Of a stretch of DNA of 64,000 nucleotides, positions 8,854 to 18,239 are shown one piece after another (positions within the stretch are counted from its first letter, which is position 1; every line of letters starts with the position of its first letter). The notes under the pieces are model-generated. The model was given only the letters and a program-made list of their open reading frames with translations. It did not search any database and was not told the origin of the DNA. The translations under genes were made by a program, and so were the position numbers. The stretch comes from Hyphomicrobiales bacterium. GTDB lineage: Bacteria; Pseudomonadota; Alphaproteobacteria; Rhizobiales; Beijerinckiaceae. The stretch is taken from NCBI GenBank assembly GCA_003963405.1, contig RXIY01000060.1, positions 1 to 64,000 on the forward strand, written 5' to 3'.

Positions 8854-9109
8854 GTCTCAGGGTCGCGAGCTTGGTTTCTTCTGCCGAAAAGACGCATCGT
8901 CAGAAGCTAGCGTCGCGCCAGCAAGGCGTCAACAATGCGCCCGCCTCTTTCCCGATTGCGCATGTATGGTCCCAAGTCGCAGCAAGCGGTCCGGCCGGGA
9001 ATGGCGAAGCTCAATATCCGCCTGCTTGTTTGTTTCTGGGGCGAATGCTAGTAGCAGGCGCGCAGCTTGGGCTTTTCGTCTTTTGGGGGCGCCTCGGGAG
9101 AAGTAGAGC

Positions 9110-10162
9110 ATGAATATATTGATTACGGGCGGCGCCGGATTTATCGGATCGGCGGTCGCCCGGCGCTTCATACTGGAGTCAGACGATAATATTCTTGTTT
9201 TCGATAAGCTGACCTACGCCGGCAATCTCGACTCCCTTGCGCCCATCGCGCAGGATCCCCGCTACGCATTCCGGCGCGGGGATATCTGCGACCGGGCCGC
9301 AGTCGCGCGCGCCTTGGCCGAGTTCAAGCCCAGCGTCGTCATGCATCTTGCGGCGGAAAGCCATGTCGACCGCTCGATCGACGGACCGGCGGACTTCATC
9401 CAGACAAATGTCGTCGGCACATTCACCATGCTCGACGCCGCGTTGGAATATTGGCGAGCGCTTCCGAAAAACGAGGCCGCCCTGTTCCGTTTCATGCATA
9501 TCTCGACCGATGAGGTTTTCGGCTCCCTGGGCGAGGACGGACTATTCCACGAAGATACGCCCTACGCCCCGAATTCGCCCTATTCGGCGTCGAAAGCCGG
9601 ATCTGATCATCTTGTTCGCGCCTGGCGGGAGACCTACGGGCTGCCGACCATCGTCACAAACTGTTCGAATAACTACGGTCCCTATCACTTCCCCGAAAAG
9701 CTCATTCCGCTGATGATTCTCAATGCCATCGAAGGCAAGCCGCTTCCCGTTTACGGGCGCGGCGAAAATGTGCGCGATTGGCTTTTTGTCGAGGATCACG
9801 CGGCCGCCCTGATGCTTGTCGCGCGCAAGGGCGTCGTTGGAGAATCCTACAATGTCGGCGGGCGGAACGAGAAGCGCAACATCGACGTCGTTCACACGAT
9901 TTGCGATATTCTCGATGACCTGCGTCCCGGCGCGAACGGCTCCTATCGTCAGCTGATCAATTTCGTCGAGGATCGCCCAGGCCACGACCTTCGCTACGCG
10001 ATCGACTGCACGAAAATAGAACGTGAGTTGGGTTGGCGTCCTCAAGAGACGTTTGAAACAGGCCTGCGGCGGACCGTGGAATGGTATCTCGACAACCCGG
10101 CGTGGTGGCAAGCAATTCGATCGGGCAAATACCGCGGCGAAAGGCTTGGCCGCATCGGCTAG
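9110..10162 (+). CDS. rfbB: dTDP-glucose 4,6-dehydratase
   Basis: A 350-residue extended SDR enzyme that converts dTDP-glucose to dTDP-4-keto-6-deoxyglucose. The NAD-binding [13 protein letters not shown] begins at residue 7; [28 protein letters not shown] (Thr/Asp/Glu active site) and [15 protein letters not shown] (catalytic Tyr-x3-Lys) are intact, as is [15 protein letters not shown]. It starts the rfbB-rfbC-rfbA run. GGGAGAAG lies just before the ATG. The 256 bp upstream, between kdsA and this gene, contain no further gene and presumably the promoter. Confidence 0.97.
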   Translation: MNILITGGAGFIGSAVARRFILESDDNILVFDKLTYAGNLDSLAPIAQDPRYAFRRGDICDRAAVARALAEFKPSVVMHLAAESHVDRSIDGPADFIQTNVVGTFTMLDAALEYWRALPKNEAALFRFMHISTDEVFGSLGEDGLFHEDTPYAPNSPYSASKAGSDHLVRAWRETYGLPTIVTNCSNNYGPYHFPEKLIPLMILNAIEGKPLPVYGRGENVRDWLFVEDHAAALMLVARKGVVGESYNVGGRNEKRNIDVVHTICDILDDLRPGANGSYRQLINFVEDRPGHDLRYAIDCTKIERELGWRPQETFETGLRRTVEWYLDNPAWWQAIRSGKYRGERLGRIG

Positions 10163-10188
10163 CCGCCTCCATCACGTGAGATATTCTC

Positions 10189-10743
10189 ATGCAGTTCGAA
10201 GATACCGGAATCCCTGCGGTCAAGATCGTCACGCCACGGAAGCATGGCGACGCCCGAGGCTTCTTTTCCGAGGTTTACAAGCAATCGGACTGGCGCGCCG
10301 CTGGGCTGGATTACACTTTCGTCCAGGATAATCATTCGCTCTCGGCGCCTGTCGGCACGCTGCGCGGCCTGCATTTCCAGACACCGCCCTTCGCCCAGGA
10401 CAAGCTGGTGCGTGTGGTGCGCGGCCGCATTCTCGACGTCGCCGTAGATATCAGGCGATCGTCGCCGACCTTTGGCAAGCATGTGGCGATCGAGCTCTCT
10501 GCGGCGAACTGGCGGCAGCTTTTCATCCCCGCGGGCTTTGCTCATGGCTTCGTCACGCTCGAACCGGATACGGAAGTGCTCTACAAGGTCACGGCGTTCT
10601 ATTCGGCGCCGCATGATCGCGGGGTGGCTTTCGACGATCCCGCCCTCGCCATAAATTGGCCCACGCCGCCCAGCGGCCCTGTGCTTTCGGAGAAGGACAA
10701 GCATTGGCCAAGACTGTGCGACCTCGCGGATGCCTTTGCCTGA
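10189..10743 (+). CDS. rfbC: dTDP-4-dehydrorhamnose 3,5-epimerase
   Basis: A 184-residue cupin-fold epimerase acting on dTDP-4-keto-6-deoxyglucose, the second enzyme after RfbB. Conserved segments are GDARGFFSEVYK, QDNHSLS, GTLRGLHFQ (catalytic His in RGLHFQ), VRGRILDVAVDIR and IPAGFAHGFVTLE. It follows rfbB by 26 bp. Full family length, no disruption. Confidence 0.96.
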   Translation: MQFEDTGIPAVKIVTPRKHGDARGFFSEVYKQSDWRAAGLDYTFVQDNHSLSAPVGTLRGLHFQTPPFAQDKLVRVVRGRILDVAVDIRRSSPTFGKHVAIELSAANWRQLFIPAGFAHGFVTLEPDTEVLYKVTAFYSAPHDRGVAFDDPALAINWPTPPSGPVLSEKDKHWPRLCDLADAFA

Positions 10744-10897
10744 GCGCGAGCGCCGCCGGCGACCGGACCCCAGCCTCGAGCCGGACGGCTCGACAGCTGA
10801 AAGTCCATTGGTTCTTATAGCCACACGCTTGCAAGACGGGGTGCTGTCGCTCAATCTCGACGTCAAGCGGCCGTTTGGCCATTGCTGAGGGAAAAAT

Positions 10898-11782
10898 ATG
10901 CGCGGAATTGTTCTCGCCGGCGGTTCCGGCACCAGGCTGCATCCCATGACCCTCGCCGCGTCGAAACAGCTGTTGCCGGTCTACGACAAGCCGATGGTGT
11001 ATTACCCGCTCTCGGCCTTGATGCTCGCCGGGGCGCGAGAGATCCTTGTAATCTCGACGCCAGAGGATCTGCCGTCGTTCAAACGCCTGCTCGGCTCGGG
11101 CGCCCAATGGGGCGTCTCGCTTTCATACGCCGAACAACCGCGTCCTGACGGGCTGGCGCAGGCCTATATCATAGGCGCGCCCTTCGTCGAAGGACACAAT
11201 TCGGCGCTCGTGCTCGGCGACAACATTTTCTATGGCCACGGGCTTACCGGCGCGCTGAGAGCGGCGCGGGGCAGGGAGAAGGGCGCGACTGTTTTCGCCT
11301 ATCATGTCCGAGATCCCGAGCGCTATGGCGTGGTCGAGTTCGACGGCGCCGGAAAGGCGGTCTCGCTCGAAGAAAAGCCCGCGGCGCCCAGATCGAACTG
11401 GGCGGTGACAGGGCTTTATTTCTATGACCGGCGCGCGCCGGACTATGCGGCGTCGCTGAGGCCGTCGGCGCGCGGCGAACTCGAAATTACCGACCTCAAT
11501 CGCATTTACCTGGAGGCGGGCGCGCTTGCTGTCGAACGTCTCGGCCGCGGGTTCGCGTGGCTCGATACGGGCACGCCTGCGTCGCTGCTCGAGGCCGCGC
11601 AATATGTGCAAGCGATCGAACAACGACAGGGGCAGCGCGTGGCCTGCCTCGAGGAGATCGCGTTTGCGCAAGGCTGGATCGACGCGGGCGCCATGCGCGA
11701 GGCGGCGGCGCGCCTCGCCAAGAGCGGTTATGGAGCCTATCTCCTGCAGATTCTAAAGGAGCGGGAGGCAAGGGCGGACTGA
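10898..11782 (+). CDS. rfbA: Glucose-1-phosphate thymidylyltransferase
   Basis: A 294-residue nucleotidyltransferase making dTDP-glucose from dTTP and glucose-1-phosphate, the entry step of the pathway. It has the nucleotide-binding [21 protein letters not shown] at residues 7-27, [29 protein letters not shown] and [20 protein letters not shown]. It lies 154 bp after rfbC, on the same strand. No rfbD (dTDP-4-dehydrorhamnose reductase) follows, so the cluster yields dTDP-4-keto-rhamnose unless a reductase is encoded elsewhere. Confidence 0.96.
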   Translation: MRGIVLAGGSGTRLHPMTLAASKQLLPVYDKPMVYYPLSALMLAGAREILVISTPEDLPSFKRLLGSGAQWGVSLSYAEQPRPDGLAQAYIIGAPFVEGHNSALVLGDNIFYGHGLTGALRAARGREKGATVFAYHVRDPERYGVVEFDGAGKAVSLEEKPAAPRSNWAVTGLYFYDRRAPDYAASLRPSARGELEITDLNRIYLEAGALAVERLGRGFAWLDTGTPASLLEAAQYVQAIEQRQGQRVACLEEIAFAQGWIDAGAMREAAARLAKSGYGAYLLQILKEREARAD

Positions 11783-11896
11783 CACGTTTTACCGGGACGC
11801 GCCATTTTAAGGGCTTAAATCTCTGTTTTGCATTGCAGTTGCGTGTAAGGCGGCGCTCCCGCCGGACGCGCCCCATTGACGTTACAAAGGTCTCCC

Positions 11897-12181
11897 ATGC
11901 AAAGCATCGCCCTCTGCCGCCCCGTTAAAAAGGTTTTTCTCGTCGCGGCCCTCCTCACAGCAGCATTGCCGCTTTATGGTTGCTATACGCCTGGCGAACG
12001 CGCCCTTGGCGGCGGCATCATTGGCGGTCTCGGCGGCGCAGGCATCGGCGCGCTGGCGTCAGGGGGCTTGGCTGGCCCGACCCTGGCCGGCGCCGCCATT
12101 GGCGCGGCGGGCGGCGCGCTCGTTGGCGCCGCCACCGCCCCGCGGCCCCGCTATTATCGCCGCAGCCGCTTCTACTATTGA
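11897..12181 (+). CDS. Small glycine-zipper lipoprotein
   Basis: A 94-residue exported protein. The start is the ATG at 11897 with AAAGG six bases upstream; a TTG at 11876 would add 7 residues. The N-terminus KKVFLVAALLTAALPLYGC ends in a lipobox-like LYGC, predicting a lipoprotein signal peptide. Then comes a Gly/Ala-rich region with GxxxG repeats (GGGIIGGLGGAGIGALASGG, AGAAIGAAGGALVG) of the glycine-zipper type, and a Tyr/Arg-rich tail (RYYRRSRFYY). Such proteins are usually envelope-associated. The exact role is unknown. A hairpin terminator follows at 12213. Confidence 0.72.
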   Translation: MQSIALCRPVKKVFLVAALLTAALPLYGCYTPGERALGGGIIGGLGGAGIGALASGGLAGPTLAGAAIGAAGGALVGAATAPRPRYYRRSRFYY

Positions 12182-12212
12182 GGCATTTGCCGCCATTGAG
12201 GTAGTTCGCCTC

Positions 12213-12242
12213 GCAGGTTCGGCGTCTCGCCGAACCTGCTTT
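12213..12242 (+). terminator. Rho-independent terminator-like hairpin after the glycine-zipper gene
   Basis: GCAGGTTCGGC at 12213-12223 pairs perfectly with GCCGAACCTGC at 12229-12239 (11 bp, 5-nt loop) and is followed by a short TTT. The stem is strong but the T run is short, so termination efficiency is uncertain. It separates the lipoprotein gene from the prkA operon. Confidence 0.55.
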
Positions 12243-12465
12243 CGGCCGGGGTTGAGGCTCAGGCCAAGGCCGTCCGCCGCGTGCGCTTGACCGGCGCCCT
12301 GCGCCGCCACCGTCCTTTTCTCATCTTCGAATTTTGTTCCGACCTCGGCGAAAGAGTGGGCCGGCCTTGTGACTTATCGCTGCTGATATTGAAATCAGTT
12401 CGCGCTTGCTCAGGTACCTCTTATCAGGACGCGCGTCGCCGCGTTCGGAGGAGAGGCCTTAACCT

Positions 12466-14409
12466 ATGGCGAACACCGACGTCTTCGCTGACTTCGTACA
12501 GTTTTACCGCGAGCGGCAGGCGAGCGAGATGTCGCTCGAGACCTACCTCGAACTGTGCCGTGATGACCCCAAGACCTATGCGAGCGCAGCTGAGCGGATC
12601 CTCGCCGCAATTGGCGAGCCTGAACTCGTCGACACATCGAGAGACCCGCGTCTCGGTCGTATTTTCATGAACCGGACTATCCGGGTCTATCCCGCCTTTG
12701 CGGAATTTTACGGGATGGAAGAGACGATCGAACGGATTGTCAGTTTCTTTCGCCATGCGGCGCAGGGTCTCGAGGAGCGCAAGCAAATCCTCTACCTGCT
12801 CGGACCTGTCGGCGGCGGCAAATCGTCTCTCGCCGAGAGACTCAAGGCGTTGATGGAGGCAAATCCGATTTATGTGCTCAAAGCGGGCAATGAACTCAGT
12901 CCCGTCTTCGAAAGCCCCTTGTGCCTTTTCGACCACGCGGAGGCCGGACCCATTCTCGAAGAGAAATACGGCGTTCCCCGGCGCAGGCTGACCAGCGTCA
13001 TGAGTCCATGGTGCCTCAAGCGCCTCGACGAGTTCGGCGGCGACATTACGCGCTTCAAGGTCGCCAAGGTATCGCCGTCACGTCTGCGCCAGATCGCAAT
13101 CGCCAAGACGGAGCCAGGCGACGAGAACAATCAGGACATTTCCTCGCTTGTCGGCAAGGTCGACATACGCAAGCTCGAGGCGCATGCGCAGGCCGATCCG
13201 GACGCTTACAATTATTCAGGCGGCCTCAATCGCGCCAATCAGGGCCTTCTGGAATTCGTCGAGATGTTCAAGGCTCCGATCAAGATGCTGCATCCCCTGC
13301 TGACGGCGACGCAGGAGGGTAATTACATCGGCACTGAGAACATCGGGGCGATCCCGTTCTCGGGCATTGTCCTCGCCCATTCCAACGAAGCGGAGTGGCA
13401 GAGCTTCAAATCGAACCGCAACAATGAAGCCTTCATCGATCGAATCTATGTGATCAAGGTTCCCTATTGCCTCAGGGTAACCGAAGAGCAGCGGATCTAC
13501 GAGAAGCTCCTGCGGGAGTCCGAGCTTGCCAATGCGAGCTGCGCGCCAAATACACTTGAGATGCTGGCGCGTTTCATCGTCCTGTCGCGGCTGGCGCCGC
13601 ATGAAAACTCGAATTTGTTTTCCAAGATGCGCGTCTATGACGGGGAGAGTCTGCGTGAAGTCGACCCGCGTGCGCGAAGCATCCTCGAATATCGCGAGGC
13701 TGCGGGCGTGGACGAGGGAATGACGGGACTCTCGACGCGCTTTGCCTTCAAGGTGCTCGCTGCGACATTCAATCACGACACGGTCGAAGTCGCGGCTGAT
13801 CCGGTCCATCTCATGTATGTGCTGGAACAGGCCCTGCGGCGCGAGCAACTGCCGCCGGAGACCGAGAAACGCTACATAGAGTTCATCAAGGCGGAGCTCG
13901 CGCCGCGGTATGCAGAATTCATCGGCAAAGAGATCCAGAAAGCCTATCTCGAATCCTACCAGGACTATGGCCAGAATCTCTTCGACCGCTACATCGATTA
14001 CGCGGACGCATGGATCGAGGATCAGGACTTCAAGGACCCCGATACGGGACAGATGCTCGATCGCGAGCTGCTGAATCAGGAATTGACCAAGATCGAGAAG
14101 CCTGCCGGGATCGCCAATCCGAAAGACTTCCGCAATGAGGTCGTGAAGTTTGCGCTGCGCTGGCGGGCTTCCAACAAGGGACGCAACCCCTCCTGGGCAA
14201 GCTACGAGAAAATCCGCGACGTGATCGAAAAGCGGATGTTTTCGCAGGTTGAGGATCTTCTGCCGGTTATCAGCTTCGGCACAAAGAAAGACACCGAAAC
14301 CGAAAGCAAGCACGGGGAATTCGTCAGCCGCATGGTTGCACGCGGCTATACGGAGCGGCAAGTCCGCCGTCTCGTCGAATGGTACATGCGCGTGAAGCAG
14401 GCAGGCTGA
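12466..14409 (+). CDS. prkA: PrkA-family serine protein kinase (YeaG-like)
   Basis: A 647-residue AAA+-type kinase/ATPase. The N-terminal AAA domain has Walker A GPVGGGKSS at residues 113-121 and SVMSPWCLKRLDEFGGDI; the C-terminal region matches the PrkA kinase domain. YeaG/PrkA proteins are stress-, stationary-phase- or nitrogen-starvation-induced in enterobacteria, and PrkA is linked to sporulation in Bacillus. Here it heads the conserved prkA-yeaH-spoVR operon. A strong GGAGGAGAGG lies about 10 bases before the ATG. The 284 bp upstream hold only the terminator hairpin and presumably the promoter; no sigma-factor motif is convincing by eye. Confidence 0.95.
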   Translation: MANTDVFADFVQFYRERQASEMSLETYLELCRDDPKTYASAAERILAAIGEPELVDTSRDPRLGRIFMNRTIRVYPAFAEFYGMEETIERIVSFFRHAAQGLEERKQILYLLGPVGGGKSSLAERLKALMEANPIYVLKAGNELSPVFESPLCLFDHAEAGPILEEKYGVPRRRLTSVMSPWCLKRLDEFGGDITRFKVAKVSPSRLRQIAIAKTEPGDENNQDISSLVGKVDIRKLEAHAQADPDAYNYSGGLNRANQGLLEFVEMFKAPIKMLHPLLTATQEGNYIGTENIGAIPFSGIVLAHSNEAEWQSFKSNRNNEAFIDRIYVIKVPYCLRVTEEQRIYEKLLRESELANASCAPNTLEMLARFIVLSRLAPHENSNLFSKMRVYDGESLREVDPRARSILEYREAAGVDEGMTGLSTRFAFKVLAATFNHDTVEVAADPVHLMYVLEQALRREQLPPETEKRYIEFIKAELAPRYAEFIGKEIQKAYLESYQDYGQNLFDRYIDYADAWIEDQDFKDPDTGQMLDRELLNQELTKIEKPAGIANPKDFRNEVVKFALRWRASNKGRNPSWASYEKIRDVIEKRMFSQVEDLLPVISFGTKKDTETESKHGEFVSRMVARGYTERQVRRLVEWYMRVKQAG

Positions 14410-14453
14410 CGCTCGAGGCGGCGACGCGCGCGAAAAGGATAGCGAAGGGGAAA

Positions 14454-15746
14454 ATGCGTATCGTCGATCGCCGGCTCAATCCCGGAGGCAAGAGCTTCTC
14501 AAATCGGCAACGCTTCCTGCGCCGCGTGAAGGATACGGTGGAGCGCGCGGTTCGCGAGGCGAGCCGCGAGCGCGCCATCGAGGACCTCGAAAATGCGCAG
14601 GAAGTCACCGTGCCGGCGGACGGCGCGCGCGAGCCGGTCTTTCGCCATATGGCCGGCGAGCGACGCGACTTCATCCTGCCTGGCAACCGCAACTATGTTG
14701 AGGGCGATCTCATCGATCGTCCAACAGGCGAAGGCGGCGGCGGCGGAGCGGAGCCCGGCAAAGGCCACGGGCAGGAAGACGCCTTCCGTTTCGTACTCAC
14801 ACGCGAAGAATTCCTGAGCATTTTTCTCGACGATCTCGAACTTCCCGATTTCGCGAAGCGCGGGCTCGTCGACGCCCAGAAACTCGGATCGCGGCGCGCC
14901 GGCTATACGATGAGCGGCACGCCGGCCAATCTGTCGCTGGGCCGGACGATGCGCATGTCGCTTGCTAGACGCATCGCCATGGGACGCCCAAAACAACAGA
15001 TCGTAGAACGCCTCGAGCAGGAATCGGCCGGAGCGACCGAGAAGGACATCGCCGATTTGCTCGAACAGGAATTGAAATCGGCGCGCGCGCGCCGCCTCCG
15101 CATTCCTTTTCTCGACCCGGTCGATCTGCGTTACCGACGTTTCGAGCGGTTTCCAAAGCCCGTCGCACAGGCCGTCATGTTCTGTCTGATGGACGTATCC
15201 GGCTCCATGACCGAACATATGAAGGATCTCGCCAAGCGCTTTTTCATGCTCCTGCACGTTTTTCTCACTCGCCGCTATCAGCGGGTCGAGATTGTTTTCA
15301 TCCGCCATACCGACGAGGCGCAGGAGGTGGACGAAGAGACCTTTTTCCGTTCGGCCGAGACTGGCGGCACGACGGTGTCATCGGCGCTCGTTGAAATGGA
15401 TCGCATCATCACCGACCGATACGATCCGGCGAACTGGAATATCTACGGGGCGCAGGCCTCTGACGGCGACAACATGCTGAGCGACAACGACCGGACCCGG
15501 ATGCTGCTCCAGGAGAAACTCCTGCCGCGCTGCCAGTATTTCGCCTATCTTGAAGTCGCCAACTCGAACGAGGCCTCGCCCATCTCCTACATCGGCGGGA
15601 GTTCGCTGTGGAACGCCTATGCGCCGCTTGCCGCGGGCGCGCGGAATTTCCAGATGCGCCGCGTTTCGCGGCGGGATCATATCTATCCTGTCTTCCGCGA
15701 ATTGTTCCAACGCCGCGAGGGCGCCAGCGCGGAGACGGCCAAATGA
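14454..15746 (+). CDS. yeaH: YeaH/YhbH family protein (DUF444)
   Basis: A 430-residue cytoplasmic protein. The start is the ATG at 14454 (MRIVDRRLNPGGKS) with AAGGGG four bases upstream; a longer frame from 14379 is not needed. The N-terminal part is charged and helical; a glycine-rich linker (GEGGGGGAEPGKGHG) follows. The C-terminal half is von Willebrand A-like with the MIDAS-like DVSGS at 247-251 and GGTTVSSAL. It is the invariant partner of PrkA and SpoVR, and the function is undefined. Its TGA overlaps the spoVR ATG (ATGA), indicating translational coupling. Confidence 0.93.
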   Translation: MRIVDRRLNPGGKSFSNRQRFLRRVKDTVERAVREASRERAIEDLENAQEVTVPADGAREPVFRHMAGERRDFILPGNRNYVEGDLIDRPTGEGGGGGAEPGKGHGQEDAFRFVLTREEFLSIFLDDLELPDFAKRGLVDAQKLGSRRAGYTMSGTPANLSLGRTMRMSLARRIAMGRPKQQIVERLEQESAGATEKDIADLLEQELKSARARRLRIPFLDPVDLRYRRFERFPKPVAQAVMFCLMDVSGSMTEHMKDLAKRFFMLLHVFLTRRYQRVEIVFIRHTDEAQEVDEETFFRSAETGGTTVSSALVEMDRIITDRYDPANWNIYGAQASDGDNMLSDNDRTRMLLQEKLLPRCQYFAYLEVANSNEASPISYIGGSSLWNAYAPLAAGARNFQMRRVSRRDHIYPVFRELFQRREGASAETAK

Positions 15747-17260
15747 GCGGAGAGCTGCTTTTCGAAGGAAAAGACTGGAGCTTCGAGACCTTACAAAAAA
15801 TCCACGACGCTGCTGAAGTGGTTGCCAAGCAGGAGCTCGGGCTCGACACCTTTCCCAACCAGATCGAGGTAATCACGGCGGAGCAAATGCTCGACGCCTA
15901 TTCCTCGACTGGCATGCCTCTGCTCTATCGTCACTGGTCTTTTGGCAAGCGCTTTGCGCAATATGAAGGCGTCTATCGCGCCGGCCTTCAGGGGCTGGCC
16001 TATGAAATCGTCATCAACTCAAATCCTTGCATCAGCTATGTGATGGAGGAAAACAGCGCCACGATGCAGGCGCTGGTGATCGCCCACGCGGCTTTCGGGC
16101 ACAATCATTTTTTCAAGAACAACTATCAATTTCGCCAGTGGACCGACCCCGCCGGAATCCTGGATTATCTTTCTTACGCCAAAAACTATATCGCCGCCTG
16201 TGAAGAACGATACGGCGACGCCGAGGTGGAGCGCCTGCTCGATGCGGCGCACGCTTTGTCGGCGCAGGGCGTCGACCGTTATCCGCGCAAGCGGCCGATG
16301 AGCCTTGCGGAGGAAGAAAGAAGAGACCGTGAGCGCAGGGCGGAACGCGAACGGCTCTACGACGATTTGTGGCGGACCGTTCCGCGTTCGGGCGGGAACG
16401 CGCGAAAGACAGTCGATCACCAGCGTGCGCTGCTGCGCCTGCCCCAGGAGAATGTGCTCTATTTTCTGGAAAAAGTGGCCCCGAAACTTCATTCCTGGCA
16501 GCGCGAGATTTTGCGGATCGTGCGGCTCATCGCGCAATATTTCTATCCGCAACAGCAGACAAAGGTGATGAACGAGGGTTGCGCCACCTATTGTCATTAC
16601 CGGATCATGAGCAGGCTGCACGAAAAAGGGCAGATCAGCGACGGAAGCTTCCTGGAATTTCTGCAGTCCCATACCAACGCCATACGTCAGCCGACAGCGC
16701 ATGATCCGAGTTACGGTGGAATCAACCCTTATGCGCTTGGCTTCGACATGATGTGCGACATTGCGCGCATTGTCGGGCAGCCGACCGAGGAAGATCGTCA
16801 ATGGTTTCCGCAGATCGCGGGAACTGACGATGTGATGGCGGCGCTCAAGGATGTGTGGGAGAACTACCGTGACGATAGTTTCATCGCGCAGTTCCTGAGT
16901 CCTCACCTTATGCGCAAATGGCGGCTCTTCCATATTGTCGATCAGGAAGACGCGCCGAAGCTGAGAGTTCAGTCGATCCACAACGAGCGCGGCTATCATG
17001 ATCTGCGACGCAGTCTCGCGAGCGATTATGAAGTCGGTCGCCACACGCCGGACATTCAGGTGGTGGATGTCGATCTCTCGGGGAGCAGGCGGCTCGTGCT
17101 CCATCATCGCGTCTTCGCGGGCAAGATACTCGAGGCTGTCGACGCTGCGCTGGCGCTGCGCCACCTCACGACGCTCTGGGGCTATGACGTCGTGCTCGAG
17201 GAGGTCGACGCGGCGACCAATGAAGTGCTAAAGGCGCATATGGCGTCGCCCGATGCTTGA
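15743..17260 (+). CDS. SpoVR family protein (YcgB-like)
   Basis: A 505-residue protein with SpoVR features: IHDAAEVVAKQELGLDTFPNQ, HWSFGKRFAQYE, GLAYEIVINSNPCISYVMEENS, GHNHFFKNN and MNEGCATYCHY. The start is the ATG at 15743, overlapping the yeaH stop by 4 bp; the upstream in-frame extension is a shadow of yeaH. SpoVR is needed for spore cortex formation in Bacillus, but in non-sporulating proteobacteria it accompanies PrkA/YeaH under stress, with unknown biochemistry. The conserved His/Glu/Cys residues suggest a metal site (inference). Confidence 0.94.
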   Translation: MSGELLFEGKDWSFETLQKIHDAAEVVAKQELGLDTFPNQIEVITAEQMLDAYSSTGMPLLYRHWSFGKRFAQYEGVYRAGLQGLAYEIVINSNPCISYVMEENSATMQALVIAHAAFGHNHFFKNNYQFRQWTDPAGILDYLSYAKNYIAACEERYGDAEVERLLDAAHALSAQGVDRYPRKRPMSLAEEERRDRERRAERERLYDDLWRTVPRSGGNARKTVDHQRALLRLPQENVLYFLEKVAPKLHSWQREILRIVRLIAQYFYPQQQTKVMNEGCATYCHYRIMSRLHEKGQISDGSFLEFLQSHTNAIRQPTAHDPSYGGINPYALGFDMMCDIARIVGQPTEEDRQWFPQIAGTDDVMAALKDVWENYRDDSFIAQFLSPHLMRKWRLFHIVDQEDAPKLRVQSIHNERGYHDLRRSLASDYEVGRHTPDIQVVDVDLSGSRRLVLHHRVFAGKILEAVDAALALRHLTTLWGYDVVLEEVDAATNEVLKAHMASPDA

Positions 17261-17280
17261 GGCGGCGCGCATGAGGGATC

Positions 17281-17775
17281 ATGTCGAATTTCAGCGCCGA
17301 ACTTCCTGAAGATCTCTGGCGCCGCTGGATCGCGCATTCCGCCGCCCTTCTGGCCTCGTACCGCGAGCGGACAGGAGGCGAGCTGATCGCGCGCGGCGGC
17401 GGTCCGGAGGCGGAGGCCGAACGGCTCCTGGCTGCGCCTTTCGTCGTCGTCTCGCACGGCGCGGAGGCGGATCCGATTCTCAATTACGGCAATAGAGCGG
17501 CGCTGGCGCTGTGGGAGATGAGCGCGGCGCAACTCATGCGCACGCCCTCCCGAATGACCGCGGAGCCCATGCTGCGCGAGGCTCGCGAGCGGCTCCTCGA
17601 GCAGACGACTCGCGGGGGCTTCGTGAGCGGCTATGAAGGGGTGCGGATAAGCGCGACGGGCCGGCGTTTTCGGATATCCAACGTCACGATCTGGAACGTC
17701 TCGGATTCGGCGGGCGCGCCCGCTGGACAGGCTGCGACCTTTGCCCGCTGGACCTTTCTCGATGCGACAGTGTGA
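17281..17775 (+). CDS. MEKHLA-domain protein
   Basis: A 164-residue protein with the PAS-like MEKHLA domain layout: LWRRWIAHSAALLASYRERTG, VSHGAEADPILNYGNRAALALWEM, TPSRMTAEPMLREARERLL, GYEGVRISATGRRFRISNVTIWNV. In bacteria such stand-alone MEKHLA proteins are small and of unknown function, probably small-molecule sensing. It follows spoVR by 20 bp and may be the last gene of the stress operon. Confidence 0.85.
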   Translation: MSNFSAELPEDLWRRWIAHSAALLASYRERTGGELIARGGGPEAEAERLLAAPFVVVSHGAEADPILNYGNRAALALWEMSAAQLMRTPSRMTAEPMLREARERLLEQTTRGGFVSGYEGVRISATGRRFRISNVTIWNVSDSAGAPAGQAATFARWTFLDATV

Positions 17776-17818
17776 CGGCTGGTGAGGGCGGCCACCGTGT
17801 TTGCCGCCTGATCAATGC

Positions 17819-18130
17819 TCAATAAGGCGTGTCGCCGCCGGAGCCGGCGAGCGCGTCCCGCAGTGCGTTGGGCGTCGTCAATTCGCCAAAGGAATAATCC
17901 TCGCCGCGCTTCAAACCGCGCTCCCAGACTTTGTGATTGTAATGCGGCGGGTTATCGTATGGATCCGTCTCCCAGCAATTTCCCCAGGAATCGCAGAGAA
18001 GATAGCTTCTTGCGACTCCCGGCGACACGGCGGCTGTCCGAATGTCGGCCAGGGGCGCCGCCAAAGCCGGCGCCGAGCTGAGGGGAAGCCAGCTGCCGAG
18101 GAGGACCAAAGACGCCGCGCTGAGCTTCAT
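17819..18130 (-). CDS. Secreted hypothetical protein
   Basis: A 103-residue protein. The start is placed at the ATG at 18130, giving a clean signal peptide (MKLSAASLVLLGSWLPLSSA, then PALAAP with likely cleavage after ALA). The mature part contains SYLLCDSWGNCWETDPYDNPP with two cysteines that may form a disulfide, then a charged stretch and the end GSGGDTPY. I do not recognise a family. It converges on the MEKHLA gene and lies downstream of the GT21 gene on the same strand, 109 bp away. Confidence 0.65.
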   Translation of the reverse strand: MKLSAASLVLLGSWLPLSSAPALAAPLADIRTAAVSPGVARSYLLCDSWGNCWETDPYDNPPHYNHKVWERGLKRGEDYSFGELTTPNALRDALAGSGGDTPY

Positions 18131-18239
18131 TGGGGCCTCCGCTCCGATTTCAATCCGCACGGCGAGGCGCCCTCGCGACGCGCCGCCGCCGTCCCGTCAC
18201 GCATATGACTTCATGCCATCCCGGTTCCTCGCGCGCAAG

